Of a stretch of DNA of 64,000 bases, positions 8,330 through 16,390 are shown piece by piece. The translations under genes were made by a program, and so were the position numbers. The first letter of the stretch is position 1, and the number at the start of each line of letters is the position of its first letter. Below the pieces are notes generated by a model. The model ran no database searches. It saw only the letters and a list, made by a program, of their open reading frames with translations, and was not told the DNA's origin. The DNA lies in contig NZ_SRLB01000015.1 of the NCBI RefSeq assembly GCF_004745635.1, forward strand, positions 124,001 to 188,000. The letters are read 5' to 3'. Source of the stretch: Methylobacterium nonmethylotrophicum. Lineage in GTDB: Bacteria > Pseudomonadota > Alphaproteobacteria > Rhizobiales > Beijerinckiaceae.

Positions 8330-10404
8330 CGCGCGGCCTCCTTCGGGTTCGGCCCCCAGTAGAACTCGTCCATGCGGTAGATCCCGATCAAGGCCGTCGG
8401 CTTCCAGCTGTAGGTCGCCTTGTCGGGCACGTTGCGCAGCCGGGTCTTGGCGACGACCGGCTGCAGCGCGCCCGAGACGGTGCCGATCACCCACTGGTTC
8501 TCCGCCCGGTTCTTCAGCATCTCGGCCCAGATCCGCGCCTGCTCGGCATTGTCGCCGGTCGCCATCCAGCGGGCGTTGAGGTCGATCAGCGCCTTCGCCT
8601 CGGGCACGTCGCAGGCCTCGCCCTCCTTGCCCTTGGTCTCGACGTACTGGCCCCATTTCGGCCAGGCGTAGGTGTCCTGGTGGACCGGGGCGATCTCGTC
8701 GGGCGACATCTCGGCGGTCGGCATCGCGAGGTCGAGGCCTTGGGCCGCCACCATCACGGCGGCGCCCGAATAGGCGCGGTTCCTCAGGACCGTGCGGTCC
8801 TGCGGCTTGACGAAGAGCTTGACCCCGACCTCGCGCCAGAATTCCGAGACGAGCGTCAGCCCGTCGGTGAGCATGCTGCTCTCGCCGTCGGTCTCGACCA
8901 CGATCTCGAGCTCGCGCCCGTCCGGCAGCAGGCGGATGCCGGCGCCGTTGCGCTGCGTCAGCCCGACCTCGTCGAGGAGGCGGGACGCCTCGGCCGGGTC
9001 GTAGCCGGCATGGAGGGTGCGGTATTCGGGCCGGTAGAGGGGGCTTGCCTCGACCACGGTGTCGTTGCCCTCGGTGCCGAGCCCGAACAGCAGGGCGTTG
9101 TTGAGGGTGCGCCGGTCGATGGCGAGCGACAGGGCGCGGCGGTAGCGCAGGTCGCGGTTGAGCCTGCGCCAGACCGGGTCGGTCACCGTGAGGTTCGGGT
9201 AGAGCGCCAGTTCCGAGCCGCGGGCGGTGGGCCAGAGATGGGTGCGGTAGCCCTTGGCGCGCTCGCCCTCCCGCAGGATCGGGATGTCCTCCATGTTGAG
9301 GCCGCGGAAGAGCAGGTCGGCTTCGCCCGCATTGGCCTTGGCGGCGAGGAGCCCGCTTGCCGCCACGTCCATGTTGACCTTGTCCAGATAGGGCAGTTGC
9401 TGCCCGTTGGTGTCGACGCGGTGGTAATAGGGGTTGCGCACGAAGACGAAGCGGGCCGCCGGCGCGGTGTTGGTGACGCGCCAGGGCTGGAGCGTCGGCA
9501 GGTCGGGGTTGGTCTGCTCGAACATCGCGTCGAGCCGGTTGTGCAAAGCCGCCCAGCCCTTGACCTTCTGCTGCTTGACCAGCGGCTCGAGCTCGGCCTT
9601 CGGGGTGTACTTGGCGTGGAATTTCTTCAGGTAATGCGCCGGCCGGTAGGCGAAGGGATCGCGCGGGGAGGCGAGCTCCGGCAGGAAGCGGGGATTCGGC
9701 TTGTCCCAGGTGAAGCGGACGTGGAGCGGGTCGATCACCTCGAAGCGCGGCGGCTGGCCGTCGACCAGCATGAATTCCGGCGGGCCGGAGGGGCTCAGGT
9801 CCTTGCTGAGGGCGACGTCCTCCCACCAGTAGCGGATGTCCTCCGCGGTGAAGGGCTGCCCGTCGGACCAGCGGTGCCCGTCGCGCAAGGTGAAGGTGAA
9901 GACCTTGTCGCCGTCGTTCTCGAATGTTTGCAGGATGTCGGGCTGCAGCGTCAGCTTCGCGTCGTAGCCGACGAGGCGGGTGTAGCTGTAGGTCGAGATG
10001 TAGCGGATGTCGCGGGCGCGGGCGACCAGGGTGGCGATCTCGCCGCCGGGCTTGCCGATCTGGCGCCCCTGCGCGGCGGGATCGACGACCAGGGGCTGCT
10101 TGGGCAGGCGGTCGGAGGGCTCGGCGGCCAGCGCCGGGGCAAGAGAGAGCAGCAGCACGAGCAAGGCGCCCGCCCAACCCTCCCTCCTCTGCGGGGGAGG
10201 GTGCCCCGCTGCGAGTGCGAAGCACTCGTGCGCGGGGCGGGAGAGGGGCAGCGCGACGGTGCCGGTTGTGGCGCCCTTCATCATGCGCACGACCACTCCG
10301 GAAGCGGCGTCCCCTCTCCCGCCCCACTCCATGGGGCTCCCTCCCCCGCAGAGGGGGGAGGGTTCAGGGGCGGCGGATGTGAAACGGCGTCCGAGCCAGG
10401 TCAT
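8326..10404 (-). CDS. ABC transporter extracellular solute-binding protein (peptide type) with repeat-interrupted signal region
   Basis: A 692-residue SBP_bac_5-type binding protein. Recognisable parts are FTFTLRDGHRWSDGQPFTAE with DIRYWWED, LRYRRALSLAIDRRTLNNAL, and the C-terminal MDEFYWGPNPKE. The size and WW/DE features match the YejA-like branch. ATG 10404 overlaps the preceding stop (ATGA) and has GGGAGG upstream, so it is probably the original start. Residues 14-77 are encoded by a 189-bp repeat (10176-10364) that separates the basic N-terminus MTWLGRRF from the hydrophobic core ALLVLLLSLAPALA (79-93). The insertion is a multiple of three and keeps the frame. Export might now rely on an internal start (for example Met41/42) or on the displaced core. 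Confidence 0.88.
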   Translation of the reverse strand: MTWLGRRFTSAAPEPSPLCGGGSPMEWGGRGDAASGVVVRMMKGATTGTVALPLSRPAHECFALAAGHPPPQRREGWAGALLVLLLSLAPALAAEPSDRLPKQPLVVDPAAQGRQIGKPGGEIATLVARARDIRYISTYSYTRLVGYDAKLTLQPDILQTFENDGDKVFTFTLRDGHRWSDGQPFTAEDIRYWWEDVALSKDLSPSGPPEFMLVDGQPPRFEVIDPLHVRFTWDKPNPRFLPELASPRDPFAYRPAHYLKKFHAKYTPKAELEPLVKQQKVKGWAALHNRLDAMFEQTNPDLPTLQPWRVTNTAPAARFVFVRNPYYHRVDTNGQQLPYLDKVNMDVAASGLLAAKANAGEADLLFRGLNMEDIPILREGERAKGYRTHLWPTARGSELALYPNLTVTDPVWRRLNRDLRYRRALSLAIDRRTLNNALLFGLGTEGNDTVVEASPLYRPEYRTLHAGYDPAEASRLLDEVGLTQRNGAGIRLLPDGRELEIVVETDGESSMLTDGLTLVSEFWREVGVKLFVKPQDRTVLRNRAYSGAAVMVAAQGLDLAMPTAEMSPDEIAPVHQDTYAWPKWGQYVETKGKEGEACDVPEAKALIDLNARWMATGDNAEQARIWAEMLKNRAENQWVIGTVSGALQPVVAKTRLRNVPDKATYSWKPTALIGIYRMDEFYWGPNPKEAAR
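10176..10364. repeat. 189-bp palindrome-ended repeat, copy A, inside the solute-binding protein gene
   Basis: The element begins AACCCTCC and ends GGAGGGTT. Each end carries a GC-rich hairpin around CTGCGGGGGAGGG / CCCTCCCCCGCAG, and further hairpins lie inside. Its reverse complement aligns over its full length with 53394-53582, which is also 189 bp. It looks like a non-autonomous mobile or REP/BIME-type element. Here it lies in frame within codons 14-77 of the binding protein. Confidence 0.8.
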
Positions 10405-11282
10405 GTCCCGTCCCTCCCGTGCAGGCGCACCCAGGTCAGGCGGGTGGGCGAGTAGCCGGTCGCGGCGTGCAGGTCGTCGAAGGCGTGGGTGGCCGCGATG
10501 GCCGCGCGGGCAGCATCGGCTTCCGGGTCGTCGGGCCGGTAGACGAACTCGCGGCCGTTGCGGCGCCAGCGCACCGGCTCGCCGGAGCGGGGCGCGGTCA
10601 GCATCGCGATGGTCGGAAAGGCGGGTCCCCCGTGGGCGTGGAGCCGGTGCGCCGCGGCGTCGTCGTCGAAGATCAGCCGGGTCAGGCCGCGCTCGCGGGC
10701 TTCCAGCACCCGGCGGGCCTGGCTGATATGGTCGTCGAAGAAGCCGACCGCCCGGTCCGGGTCGAGGCGCGGCAGGCGCGCCGCCGACCAGTCGCCGGCG
10801 TGGTAATGCGCGCGCGGGTCGCGGTAGCGCAGGCCCGAGAGGTCGGGATCGAAGCAGAAGATCTCGGCCTGAGGGCAGGCCTGGCGCATCACCCAGGTCG
10901 TCAGCCCGCGAAACACCCCCGACTCGACGATCACCTCGGGGTTGAGCGCCCGCATCAGCCCATAGAGCTGGAGCGCGCCGTTGAAGCCGTTGCCGCCCCG
11001 CTTCTGCGCCACGGGCGCCGACGCGATCAGGTCCCAGAAGGTCGCGACCGCCGGGCCGGCGCCGCCCGGCAGGGCGAGCCCGGCCCGCGCGAGGTCGTGG
11101 TCGAGCCGCTCCGCCGCCGCCGCAATCAGGGCGTCGGTCTCCGGGCCCGAGAGCGGGCGGTGGGTCCAGTCCGACACCGCCGGGACGAGGTCGTAGCCGA
11201 GGCGGTCGAACAGGCGGCCGAGGAAGCGGCGGCGCAGCCGCTCGACGAAGGGGTGGGGGCGGAGGGCGGCGCCGTGGGGCAT
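10401..11282 (-). CDS. TylF/CmcI-like Rossmann-fold protein (putative SAM-dependent methyltransferase/hydroxylase type)
   Basis: A 293-residue protein. The middle section VIVESGVFRGLTTWVMRQAC followed by AEIFCFDPDLSGL resembles motif I and the following acidic strand of class I SAM-dependent folds of the TylF/CmcI group; FDDHISQARR and LIFDDDAAAH supply Asp/His residues where this group binds metal. The N-terminal 90 residues have no assignment. It lies between the ABC ATPase and solute-binding protein genes of the same operon (16 bp after the former, 4-bp overlap with the latter), so it may modify the transported or synthesised glycan. Catalysis is inferred only. Confidence 0.55.
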   Translation of the reverse strand: MPHGAALRPHPFVERLRRRFLGRLFDRLGYDLVPAVSDWTHRPLSGPETDALIAAAAERLDHDLARAGLALPGGAGPAVATFWDLIASAPVAQKRGGNGFNGALQLYGLMRALNPEVIVESGVFRGLTTWVMRQACPQAEIFCFDPDLSGLRYRDPRAHYHAGDWSAARLPRLDPDRAVGFFDDHISQARRVLEARERGLTRLIFDDDAAAHRLHAHGGPAFPTIAMLTAPRSGEPVRWRRNGREFVYRPDDPEADAARAAIAATHAFDDLHAATGYSPTRLTWVRLHGRDGT

Positions 11283-11298
11283 CGAAGTCTCTGAGGGT

Positions 11299-13176
11299 TC
11301 AGGCGGCCTGCCGGAGCATCGGCCCGGCGACCCGGACGAAATGCCCGGGCTCGATCTCGGTCATGGCGCCGGCCTCGCCGCCGGCGAGGCGGTAGGGCTC
11401 GGGCCAGCTCGCCGGGTCGGAGAAGCGGTCGCTCATCAGGAGCTTGAGGTCGAGGGGGTGGTCGAGGTCGGGCTCCGGCACAGCGGCCAGCAGCGCCCGC
11501 GTGTAGGGATGGGCGGGATTCCGGAAGAGCGCCGCCTTCGGGGCCTCCTCGACGATGTAGCCCCGGCACATCACCGCGATCGTGTCGGCGATGTAGTCGA
11601 CCACCGCGAGGTTGTGCGACACGAACAGGTAGGAGACGCCGAGGCTCGCCTGCAGGTCTTTCAGCAGGTTGAGCACCTGGGCCTGGACCGAGACGTCGAG
11701 GGCCGAGACCGGCTCGTCGCAGAGCAGCACCCGGGGCTTCAAGGCCAGCGCCCGGGCGATGCCGAGGCGCTGGCGCTGGCCGCCCGAGAAGGCGTGCGGG
11801 TAGCGGCGCAGCGACCCCTTGTCGAGCCCGACCATGTCGAGCAGCTCCTTGGCCCGCTCGTAGCGCTCGTCGGAGGTGCCGACGCCGTGGATGCGCAGGG
11901 GCTCGGTCAGGAGTTCGTAGACCGTCATGCGCGGGTTGAGCGACGAGAACGGGTCCTGGAACACGAACTGGACCGCGCGGCGGAAATCCTTCAGCTCCCG
12001 GTCCTTGAGGGCGAAGACGTCGCGCGGCCCGCGTCCCGATCCGTCGTCGAAGGTCACGGTGCCGGAATCCGGCCGCAGGGCCCGCATCACCACCTTCGAG
12101 AGCGTCGTCTTCCCGCAACCCGATTCGCCGACGAGGCCGAGCGTCCGGCCCGGATGCAGCTTGAGCGACACGCCGTTGACGGCGTTGATGGTGCGGACCT
12201 TGCCCTTGAACCACCCCGAGCGCAGGGTGAAGGACTTGCGCACCCCCTCGATGGCCAAGAGCGGCCCGGCCGGATCGGGCCGGTGCGGCTCGCCGGCCTT
12301 GCGGGCGAGCACCGCGCTCTTCACCTCGCGGATCGGGGTCAGGCGCTCGCCGGGCGCCATGTGGAAGCGCGGCACCGCCCGCATCAAGGCCTTGAGGTAG
12401 GGGTGGCCGGGGCGGCGGAAGATCTCTTCCCGCGAGCCCGCCTCCATCACCCGGCCGCGATAGAGCACCACCACGTCGTCGGCCATGTTGGCGACGACGC
12501 CGAGATCGTGGGTGATGAGCAGCATCGCCATGCCGGTCTCGGCCTGCAATTCGCGCATCAGCTCCAGGATCTGCGCCTGGGTGGTGACGTCCAGCGCCGT
12601 GGTCGGCTCGTCGGCGATGAGGAGGGCGGGCTTCGTGATCAGCGCCATCGCGATCATCGCGCGCTGGCGAAGCCCCCCCGACAGCTCGAACGGATAGGTG
12701 ACGAGCGCCCGCCTGGGATCGGGGAAGCCGACGCGGTCGAACACCTCGATCGCCCGGGCCTTCGCGGCGTCGGCCGAGACGTCGGCATGCAGGCGCAGGG
12801 CCTCGGTGACCTGATCGCCGACGGTGTGGAGCGGCGACAGCGAGGTCATCGGCTCCTGGAAGATCATCGCGATGCGCCCGCCCCGCAACGCCTGCATGCG
12901 GGAGGAGTCAGCCTTGAGCGCCGCGATGTCGGTGCCGCCGGGGGGGCCGGCAGGATCCTGGAGCCGGATCGCTCCGCCGGTGATCCGGGCGACCTTGGGC
13001 AGGATCTGCAGGATCGCCTGCGCGGTCACCGACTTGCCCGAGCCCGATTCGCCCACGAGGGCCACGGTGCGGCCCGCCGGCACGTCGAGGGACAGGCCGT
13101 CGACCGCCCGGAACGAGCCGGTATCGGTCGAGAAGTCGACCGTGAGGTCGCGGATCGACAGGAGCGGTGACGTCAT
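11299..13176 (-). CDS. Fused double ABC ATPase of a peptide-type importer (YejF/DppDF-like)
   Basis: A 625-residue cytoplasmic ATPase holding two complete nucleotide-binding domains. Domain 1 has Walker A GESGSGKS, signature LSGGLRQR and Walker B LLIADEPTTALD. Domain 2 has GESGCGKT, FSGGQRQR and VLLCDEPVSALD. Each ends with the oligopeptide/dipeptide C-terminal extension (RRPGHPYLKALM and RNPAHPYTRALL), which often carries an Fe-S or ligand-linked motif in this family. One gene with both domains, alongside two permeases and one binding protein, is the YejABEF arrangement. The ATG overlaps the stop of the glycosyltransferase-deacetylase gene (ATGA, 13173-13176). Confidence 0.93.
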   Translation of the reverse strand: MTSPLLSIRDLTVDFSTDTGSFRAVDGLSLDVPAGRTVALVGESGSGKSVTAQAILQILPKVARITGGAIRLQDPAGPPGGTDIAALKADSSRMQALRGGRIAMIFQEPMTSLSPLHTVGDQVTEALRLHADVSADAAKARAIEVFDRVGFPDPRRALVTYPFELSGGLRQRAMIAMALITKPALLIADEPTTALDVTTQAQILELMRELQAETGMAMLLITHDLGVVANMADDVVVLYRGRVMEAGSREEIFRRPGHPYLKALMRAVPRFHMAPGERLTPIREVKSAVLARKAGEPHRPDPAGPLLAIEGVRKSFTLRSGWFKGKVRTINAVNGVSLKLHPGRTLGLVGESGCGKTTLSKVVMRALRPDSGTVTFDDGSGRGPRDVFALKDRELKDFRRAVQFVFQDPFSSLNPRMTVYELLTEPLRIHGVGTSDERYERAKELLDMVGLDKGSLRRYPHAFSGGQRQRLGIARALALKPRVLLCDEPVSALDVSVQAQVLNLLKDLQASLGVSYLFVSHNLAVVDYIADTIAVMCRGYIVEEAPKAALFRNPAHPYTRALLAAVPEPDLDHPLDLKLLMSDRFSDPASWPEPYRLAGGEAGAMTEIEPGHFVRVAGPMLRQAA

Positions 13177-15296
13177 CCTGATGCCGTGCTGTCCTCTCGG
13201 GGCGTTCCCGGATCTTCCCGGAAGATAGGGTCCGTTTGTGACACGGGCGACGCCGCGGGCGCAAACAAAGCGGCGGCGCGCGATATTCTCCCGGCCCGAT
13301 GTGTCGCAGCGTCGGCCGCGAGCCGATCGAGGAGCCGCTCGCAGAAATCCCAGGTGGCGTCGTCCTGCACCAGGTGATGGGTGAGGAGCCCGACCGGCCC
13401 GCCTTCCTGCACGGCCCGGGCGGCGCGGGCGATGACGATCTCCGGATCGGCGAGCCCGCCGCCGGCGCGCCAGGCGACCGGATCGACGGCCGCGTGCGCC
13501 TGGGCAAGGCCCGCGACGGCCGGATGGGGCGCGGCGGCGGACAGGCCGCGGTAACCGAGCGCCGGCAGGGCCTCGGGCAGCTCCGGGGCGATGCGGTTCC
13601 AGGGCGGCACCAGGACCGGCAGCAGGCGGGGGCCGAGACGGGCCTGGGCGAGGCGCAGCGCCTCCGCGGCGTCGGATCGCAGCGCCGCCAGCGGCCGATG
13701 CGGGCCGAACTCCGCCTTTCTGGCGTTGGCGGGCGCGCGGTTGGCGTGGGTCAGGCCGTGGACCAGGAGGTCGATCCCCGCCTCGTCCGTGAGGCGCGCC
13801 GCCAGCGACGGCTCGGCCCGCCCCGGCACCGCCGCCAGGGCCACCGGCCAGCCGGTCCGGGCCGCCAGCGCGAGCAGGCGGTCGAGGGCGGGGGTGTGGG
13901 CCGTCGCGTCGTCGTCGCGCCACCAGAGATCAACGGTGCGGCCCGCGTCCGCGGCGCGGGCGAGGGCCTCGGTGAGGAGGGTGAAGTCGGGGGACGCGTG
14001 GAGGTATAGCACTTTCCCCTCCCCCTTGTGGGGAGGGGTCAGGGGTGGGGGTGGTGCAGGAGGCACCGCTGAGCCACACGCGGCACCACCCCCACCCCTA
14101 GCCCCTCCCCACAAGGGGGAGGGGGAGTGCGTCGGCTTGGAACGTTGGAGACCCGTCTCAGCCCCCTCCAGCATCTCCTCCACGATCGCCACGCTCCGCC
14201 GCGCCCCGTCGCGGGCGATGGCATGTCCGGTGGCGGGAGGGGGAGCGGAAAGCACGGCAGCAGCCAGGCTCTCTGCCGTCAGGGCGCTCTCGGGCAGCAC
14301 CCGCGCGAGCCCGTGCGCCGCCAGGGTCTCGGCGCGCAGGCGCTGCTCGGTCTCGTGGCCGGCCTCGAACGGCACCAGCAGGGCCGGGCAGCCGCTCTGC
14401 AGGAGGTCCAGCACCGTGTTGTAGCCGGCCTGGCTCACCGACAGGGCGGCCTCCCCCAGGAGTGCGCGGAAATCCGGCCGGGCCCGCTCGACGACGGCAT
14501 TCGCCGGCGCGGCCGCCTGCAGGGCGGCGAAGGCCGGCTCCGGCACGGCGCGGCCGACGAGGATGCGCCAGGACAGGCCGGGCGTCAGGGCCGCGGCCGC
14601 GACCGCCGCCTCCTGCAGCGGCAGCCCGGCGGCGCTGGAGCCGCCCGAGACCACGAGGCCGGCCCTGGGACCGCTCGGCCTCAGCCCCGCCTCGGCCTCG
14701 TCGACGTAGCCGGTGTAGCGCAGGCGGCGCGCGACCTCGGCCTCGACCGGCCACGAGGCTTCGAGCGGCAGGAAGGCGGGATCGCCGTGGACCAGCACGG
14801 CGTCGTACGCCGCGAGCCGCGCCTGCGTCGCGGCGATCCGCTCGGGGCGGCTCGGGGTCGCCAGGATGTCGCGGATCGAGGCGAGGAGCAGGGGGCGGGG
14901 GCGGGCCGCCTGCACGGCTGCGACCAGGGCCTCGAATTCCGGCGCCAGCACCCGGCGGCCGAACGGGTAGAGTTCGGTGATCACCGCCTCGGGCGCGGCC
15001 TCCGCGAAGGCGGCGAGCAGCGCGTCGCGGCGGGCGGCCAGGCGCTCGGGCGTCACCGGCGCGCCGTCCGGGTCGAGGAGCGCCGTGAAGGCGGTGCCGG
15101 TGATGCGCACGGGCGGCAGCTGCACCAGGCGGATGCCGTCGAGGCGGGCGAGCGCCGCCGGCAGGCCGGCCGGCAGGCCGCCCGAGACCAGGGTGACGGC
15201 GTGGCCGGCGCCCGCGAAGGCGCGGGCGAGCGCCGCCGCCCGGGTCAGGTGCCCCGCCCCGAGGAGATGGGTGACGGCGATCAGGATCCGGCTCAT
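13173..15296 (-). CDS. MurG-like glycosyltransferase joined to a polysaccharide-deacetylase-like domain through a repeat-encoded linker
   Basis: A 707-residue frame. Residues 1 to about 375 are a GT-B fold glycosyltransferase: N-terminal THLLGAGHLTRAAALARAF, GLVVSGGSSAAGLPLQ at the domain junction, and donor-site-like SQAGYNTVLDLLQSGCPALL with PFEAGHETEQ. Residues about 391-427 are encoded by a 109-bp palindromic repeat and read as Pro/Gly-rich low complexity. From about residue 428 on there is a polysaccharide-deacetylase-like (NodB-fold) domain with VDLWWRDDDATA, LLVHGLTHANRAP and LLPVLVPPWNRIAPELP. These match the family's metal-site Asp, His-x3-His and catalytic-arm positions. Two genes may have been fused by repeat insertion. 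Both ends show ATGA overlaps with neighbours. Confidence 0.8.
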   Translation of the reverse strand: MSRILIAVTHLLGAGHLTRAAALARAFAGAGHAVTLVSGGLPAGLPAALARLDGIRLVQLPPVRITGTAFTALLDPDGAPVTPERLAARRDALLAAFAEAAPEAVITELYPFGRRVLAPEFEALVAAVQAARPRPLLLASIRDILATPSRPERIAATQARLAAYDAVLVHGDPAFLPLEASWPVEAEVARRLRYTGYVDEAEAGLRPSGPRAGLVVSGGSSAAGLPLQEAAVAAAALTPGLSWRILVGRAVPEPAFAALQAAAPANAVVERARPDFRALLGEAALSVSQAGYNTVLDLLQSGCPALLVPFEAGHETEQRLRAETLAAHGLARVLPESALTAESLAAAVLSAPPPATGHAIARDGARRSVAIVEEMLEGAETGLQRSKPTHSPSPLWGGARGGGGAACGSAVPPAPPPPLTPPHKGEGKVLYLHASPDFTLLTEALARAADAGRTVDLWWRDDDATAHTPALDRLLALAARTGWPVALAAVPGRAEPSLAARLTDEAGIDLLVHGLTHANRAPANARKAEFGPHRPLAALRSDAAEALRLAQARLGPRLLPVLVPPWNRIAPELPEALPALGYRGLSAAAPHPAVAGLAQAHAAVDPVAWRAGGGLADPEIVIARAARAVQEGGPVGLLTHHLVQDDATWDFCERLLDRLAADAATHRAGRISRAAALFAPAASPVSQTDPIFREDPGTPREDSTASG
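14016..14124. repeat. 109-bp inverted repeat inside the glycosyltransferase-deacetylase reading frame
   Basis: The 42-bp arms 14016-14057 and 14083-14124 are complementary except for two adjacent positions and enclose a 25-bp loop. The outer part reads CCCCTCCCCCTTGTGGGGAG. Translation of this element as PLWGGARGGGG ... PPPLTPPHKGEG is a familiar signature of a palindromic repeat family in rhizobial-order genomes. Here the frame stays open across it. Confidence 0.85.
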
Positions 15297-16390
15297 GCGC
15301 GAGGCTCCCGGACGAGGGGCGTGAGCGCCGCGCGCAGGGCCGCGGCCGCCGCCTCGAGGCCGCGCTCGCCGCGGGCGAAGGCGAGGGCGGCGTCCCGCAT
15401 CGCCGCGCGCTGCGCGGGCGCCGCGGCGAGGTCGCGGATCGCGCGCGCGAGCGCCGCGGCGTCGCCCGGCTCCGTCACCCGGCCGGTGACGCCGTCCCGC
15501 ACCACCTCCGGCACGCCGCCATAGCCGCCGGCGACCACCGGGCAGCCATGGGCCTGCGCCTCGAGGAGCGCCATGCCCCAGGCCTCGTTGACGGCGGGCC
15601 AGACCAGGAGGTCGGCGGCGGCGTAGAGCGCCGAGAGACCGGCGGGCGGCAGGGCGCCGTGCCGGCGCACGCGGGGGCCGAACGGCGCGAGCAGGGCCGC
15701 CACCGCGTCCGCGGCCGGCCCGTCGCCGGCGATGTCGAGGCTCCAGGGCCGGTCGCCGAGGAGCGCCAGGGCCTCGGCCAGCAGGCGGTAGGAGGCGAGC
15801 TTGTCGCCCGCGCGCATCATCGCGACGGTGAGGAGGCGCAAGGATCCGGCCGGGCGCCCGGGCGGTTGCGAGGGCCACTCGGCCAGGTCGAGGAAGGGCG
15901 GCAGGTCGGCGAGCACCTGCCCCCGCGGTCGCGCCGCCTCCAGGGCCGGCCGGTCGCGGCGGTTCATCACCAGGACCAGGCTGGCGGCATCGAGGGCCGC
16001 CTCGGCGCCGGCATGGCCCAGCGCGTGGGGGCCGTCCGCGCGCTTGCCCGCCCGCGAGCCCTCCGCGACCACGTAGGGCAGGCCGAGGGCAGAGGAGACC
16101 GCCGGGCCGATCCAGTCCGGCGCCTTGTAGTAGAGGTGGTAGGTGAACCAGAGGTCGGGCGGCGCGGCGCGGAGCTGCGCGATCAGGCGCGCGGCCTCGG
16201 CCTCTCCTTGCGCCCGCAGGGCCGCATGCCGCGACCCGTCGGGGTCGCGGCTGCGCAAGGAGCTGGCGACCTCGGGCGCGAAGCCGGCGGCGGCGAGCGC
16301 CCGCAGCAGCAGCCGCGCCACCGTGCGCTCGCCCGACGGCACCGGGTGGTCGGGGGCCTTGAGGGGAGCGTAGAAGGCGACGCGCCTCAT
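15293..16390 (-). CDS. GT4-like glycosyltransferase
   Basis: A 365-residue GT-B glycosyltransferase. The N-terminus VAFYAPLKAPDHPVPSGER is the usual acceptor-domain opening. The C-terminal donor domain shows LRLLTVAMMRAGDKL, WSLDIAGDGP, and the E-x7-E donor motif in NEAWGMALLEAQAHGCPVVA followed by GGVPEVVRDGVTG. No membrane segment or signal peptide is seen, so it should act at the cytoplasmic face. It overlaps both neighbours by 4 bp (ATGA), indicating obligate co-translation. Confidence 0.88.
   Translation of the reverse strand: MRRVAFYAPLKAPDHPVPSGERTVARLLLRALAAAGFAPEVASSLRSRDPDGSRHAALRAQGEAEAARLIAQLRAAPPDLWFTYHLYYKAPDWIGPAVSSALGLPYVVAEGSRAGKRADGPHALGHAGAEAALDAASLVLVMNRRDRPALEAARPRGQVLADLPPFLDLAEWPSQPPGRPAGSLRLLTVAMMRAGDKLASYRLLAEALALLGDRPWSLDIAGDGPAADAVAALLAPFGPRVRRHGALPPAGLSALYAAADLLVWPAVNEAWGMALLEAQAHGCPVVAGGYGGVPEVVRDGVTGRVTEPGDAAALARAIRDLAAAPAQRAAMRDAALAFARGERGLEAAAAALRAALTPLVREPRA

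Noticed and set aside
14016..14124. CRISPR-like repeat
   Set aside because: It is a single inverted repeat with one loop, without regularly spaced direct repeats or cas genes.
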